Shown piece after piece: positions 5,563-5,671 of a DNA stretch of 5,671 nt. The translations under genes and the position numbers were made by a program. The number at the start of each line of letters is the position of its first letter. Position 1 is the first letter of the stretch. The notes beneath the pieces are model-generated. The model did no database searches, had not been told where the DNA came from, and saw nothing but the letters and a program-made list of their open reading frames with translations. The stretch is taken from the NCBI GenBank assembly GCA_910586375.1, contig CAJUIE010000112.1, positions 1 through 5,671 on the forward strand, written 5' to 3'. This DNA comes from an uncultured Alistipes sp. Lineage in GTDB: Bacteria > Bacteroidota > Bacteroidia > Bacteroidales > Rikenellaceae.

Positions 5563-5671
5563 TTGCCCCGCCCCTCTCTTATCCATGACGCCCCCATTGG
5601 AGGCGCCACTTTTCTTCGCCTCGGCAAAGTCCGTAAACGGCCTCTGCTCTCGGCTTACGCAAAGTTGCACG
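5554..5671 (-). other. Possible 3' end of a minus-strand reading frame, open to the window edge
   Basis: On the minus strand one frame is open from the right edge (GTG codon at 5670-5668) through 38 codons, with residues such as FTDFAEAKKSGASNGG, to TAA at 5556-5554. That stop lies in the loop of the terminator-like hairpin of repeat copy B. A second frame is open from 5671 to TAA at 5581-5579. Two open frames side by side, and internal repeats (GCAAAGT at 5624 and 5659), argue that this is a non-coding repeat block rather than a gene. I have the impression of seeing similar stretches in Bacteroidales intergenic DNA but cannot verify it. Sequence to the right would decide. Confidence 0.2.
5587..5607 (-). 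repeat. Hairpin that pairs fully only on minus-strand RNA
   Basis: The two 9-base arms 5587-5595 and 5599-5607 surround a 3-base loop. As plus-strand RNA they have two A-C mismatches. As minus-strand RNA (GGCGCCUCC-AAU-GGGGGCGUC) all nine positions pair, with two wobble pairs. This favours a minus-strand transcript as the functional form, if it has one. Confidence 0.55.

Larger units (their letters stand above)
5407..5671. other. Non-coding, repeat-rich DNA downstream of secDF
   Basis: No complete gene is visible to the right edge. Modules seen in the dnaK-secDF gap recur here: the inverted 12-mer (5447-5458), TTCGGCGGCG plus a G-run (5489-5506), a CGC-plus-eight-A-plus-CAA module (5507-5520) and the 29-bp repeat (5534-5562). 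Purine tracts rich in G occupy 5459-5480 and 5500-5506. The last ~100 bases look like a separate block with its own hairpin and short direct repeats. Confidence 0.65.

Overview
The window looks like chromosomal DNA from a GC-rich member of the Bacteroidales, most likely Alistipes or a close relative in the Rikenellaceae. Three things point there: a SecD-SecF fusion of 1000 residues, a Bacteroidetes-type promoter (TATCTTTG in the -7 position, no Shine-Dalgarno) in front of it, and GC-rich codon use throughout. The phylum is well supported. The genus is an inference that protein or 16S comparison would have to settle.

Layout. Positions 1-1597 hold the last ~531 codons of dnaK (the Hsp70 chaperone), whose 5' end lies left of the window. 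A strong intrinsic terminator follows at 1619-1655. Positions 1656-2247 have no credible gene and are packed with hairpins, short dispersed repeats and A/T homopolymer runs. A promoter at 2248-2280 and an A-rich leader then lead into secDF (2343-5345, complete, + strand), which ends in a 13-bp intrinsic terminator at 5369-5406. The last ~265 bases again carry repeat modules, several shared with the dnaK-secDF gap, and end in a minus-strand stretch that stays open to the window edge.

Biology. DnaK (cytosolic folding, holding of unfolded chains) and SecDF (proton-driven membrane partner of SecYEG that pulls exported chains across the inner membrane) both serve unfolded polypeptides. They are nevertheless separate transcription units here: a terminator, a 745-bp gap and a dedicated promoter lie between them, so the adjacency should not be read as an operon.

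I see no new multi-gene system. What deserves a second look is noncoding: a 29-bp sequence found on both sides of secDF (26/29 identical) that would form a hairpin plus U-run on minus-strand RNA; right-hand hairpins whose mismatches become G-U wobbles only on the minus strand; a nested 13-bp palindrome; a 12-mer in inverted copies; and an 18-codon leader ORF overlapping the secDF start.
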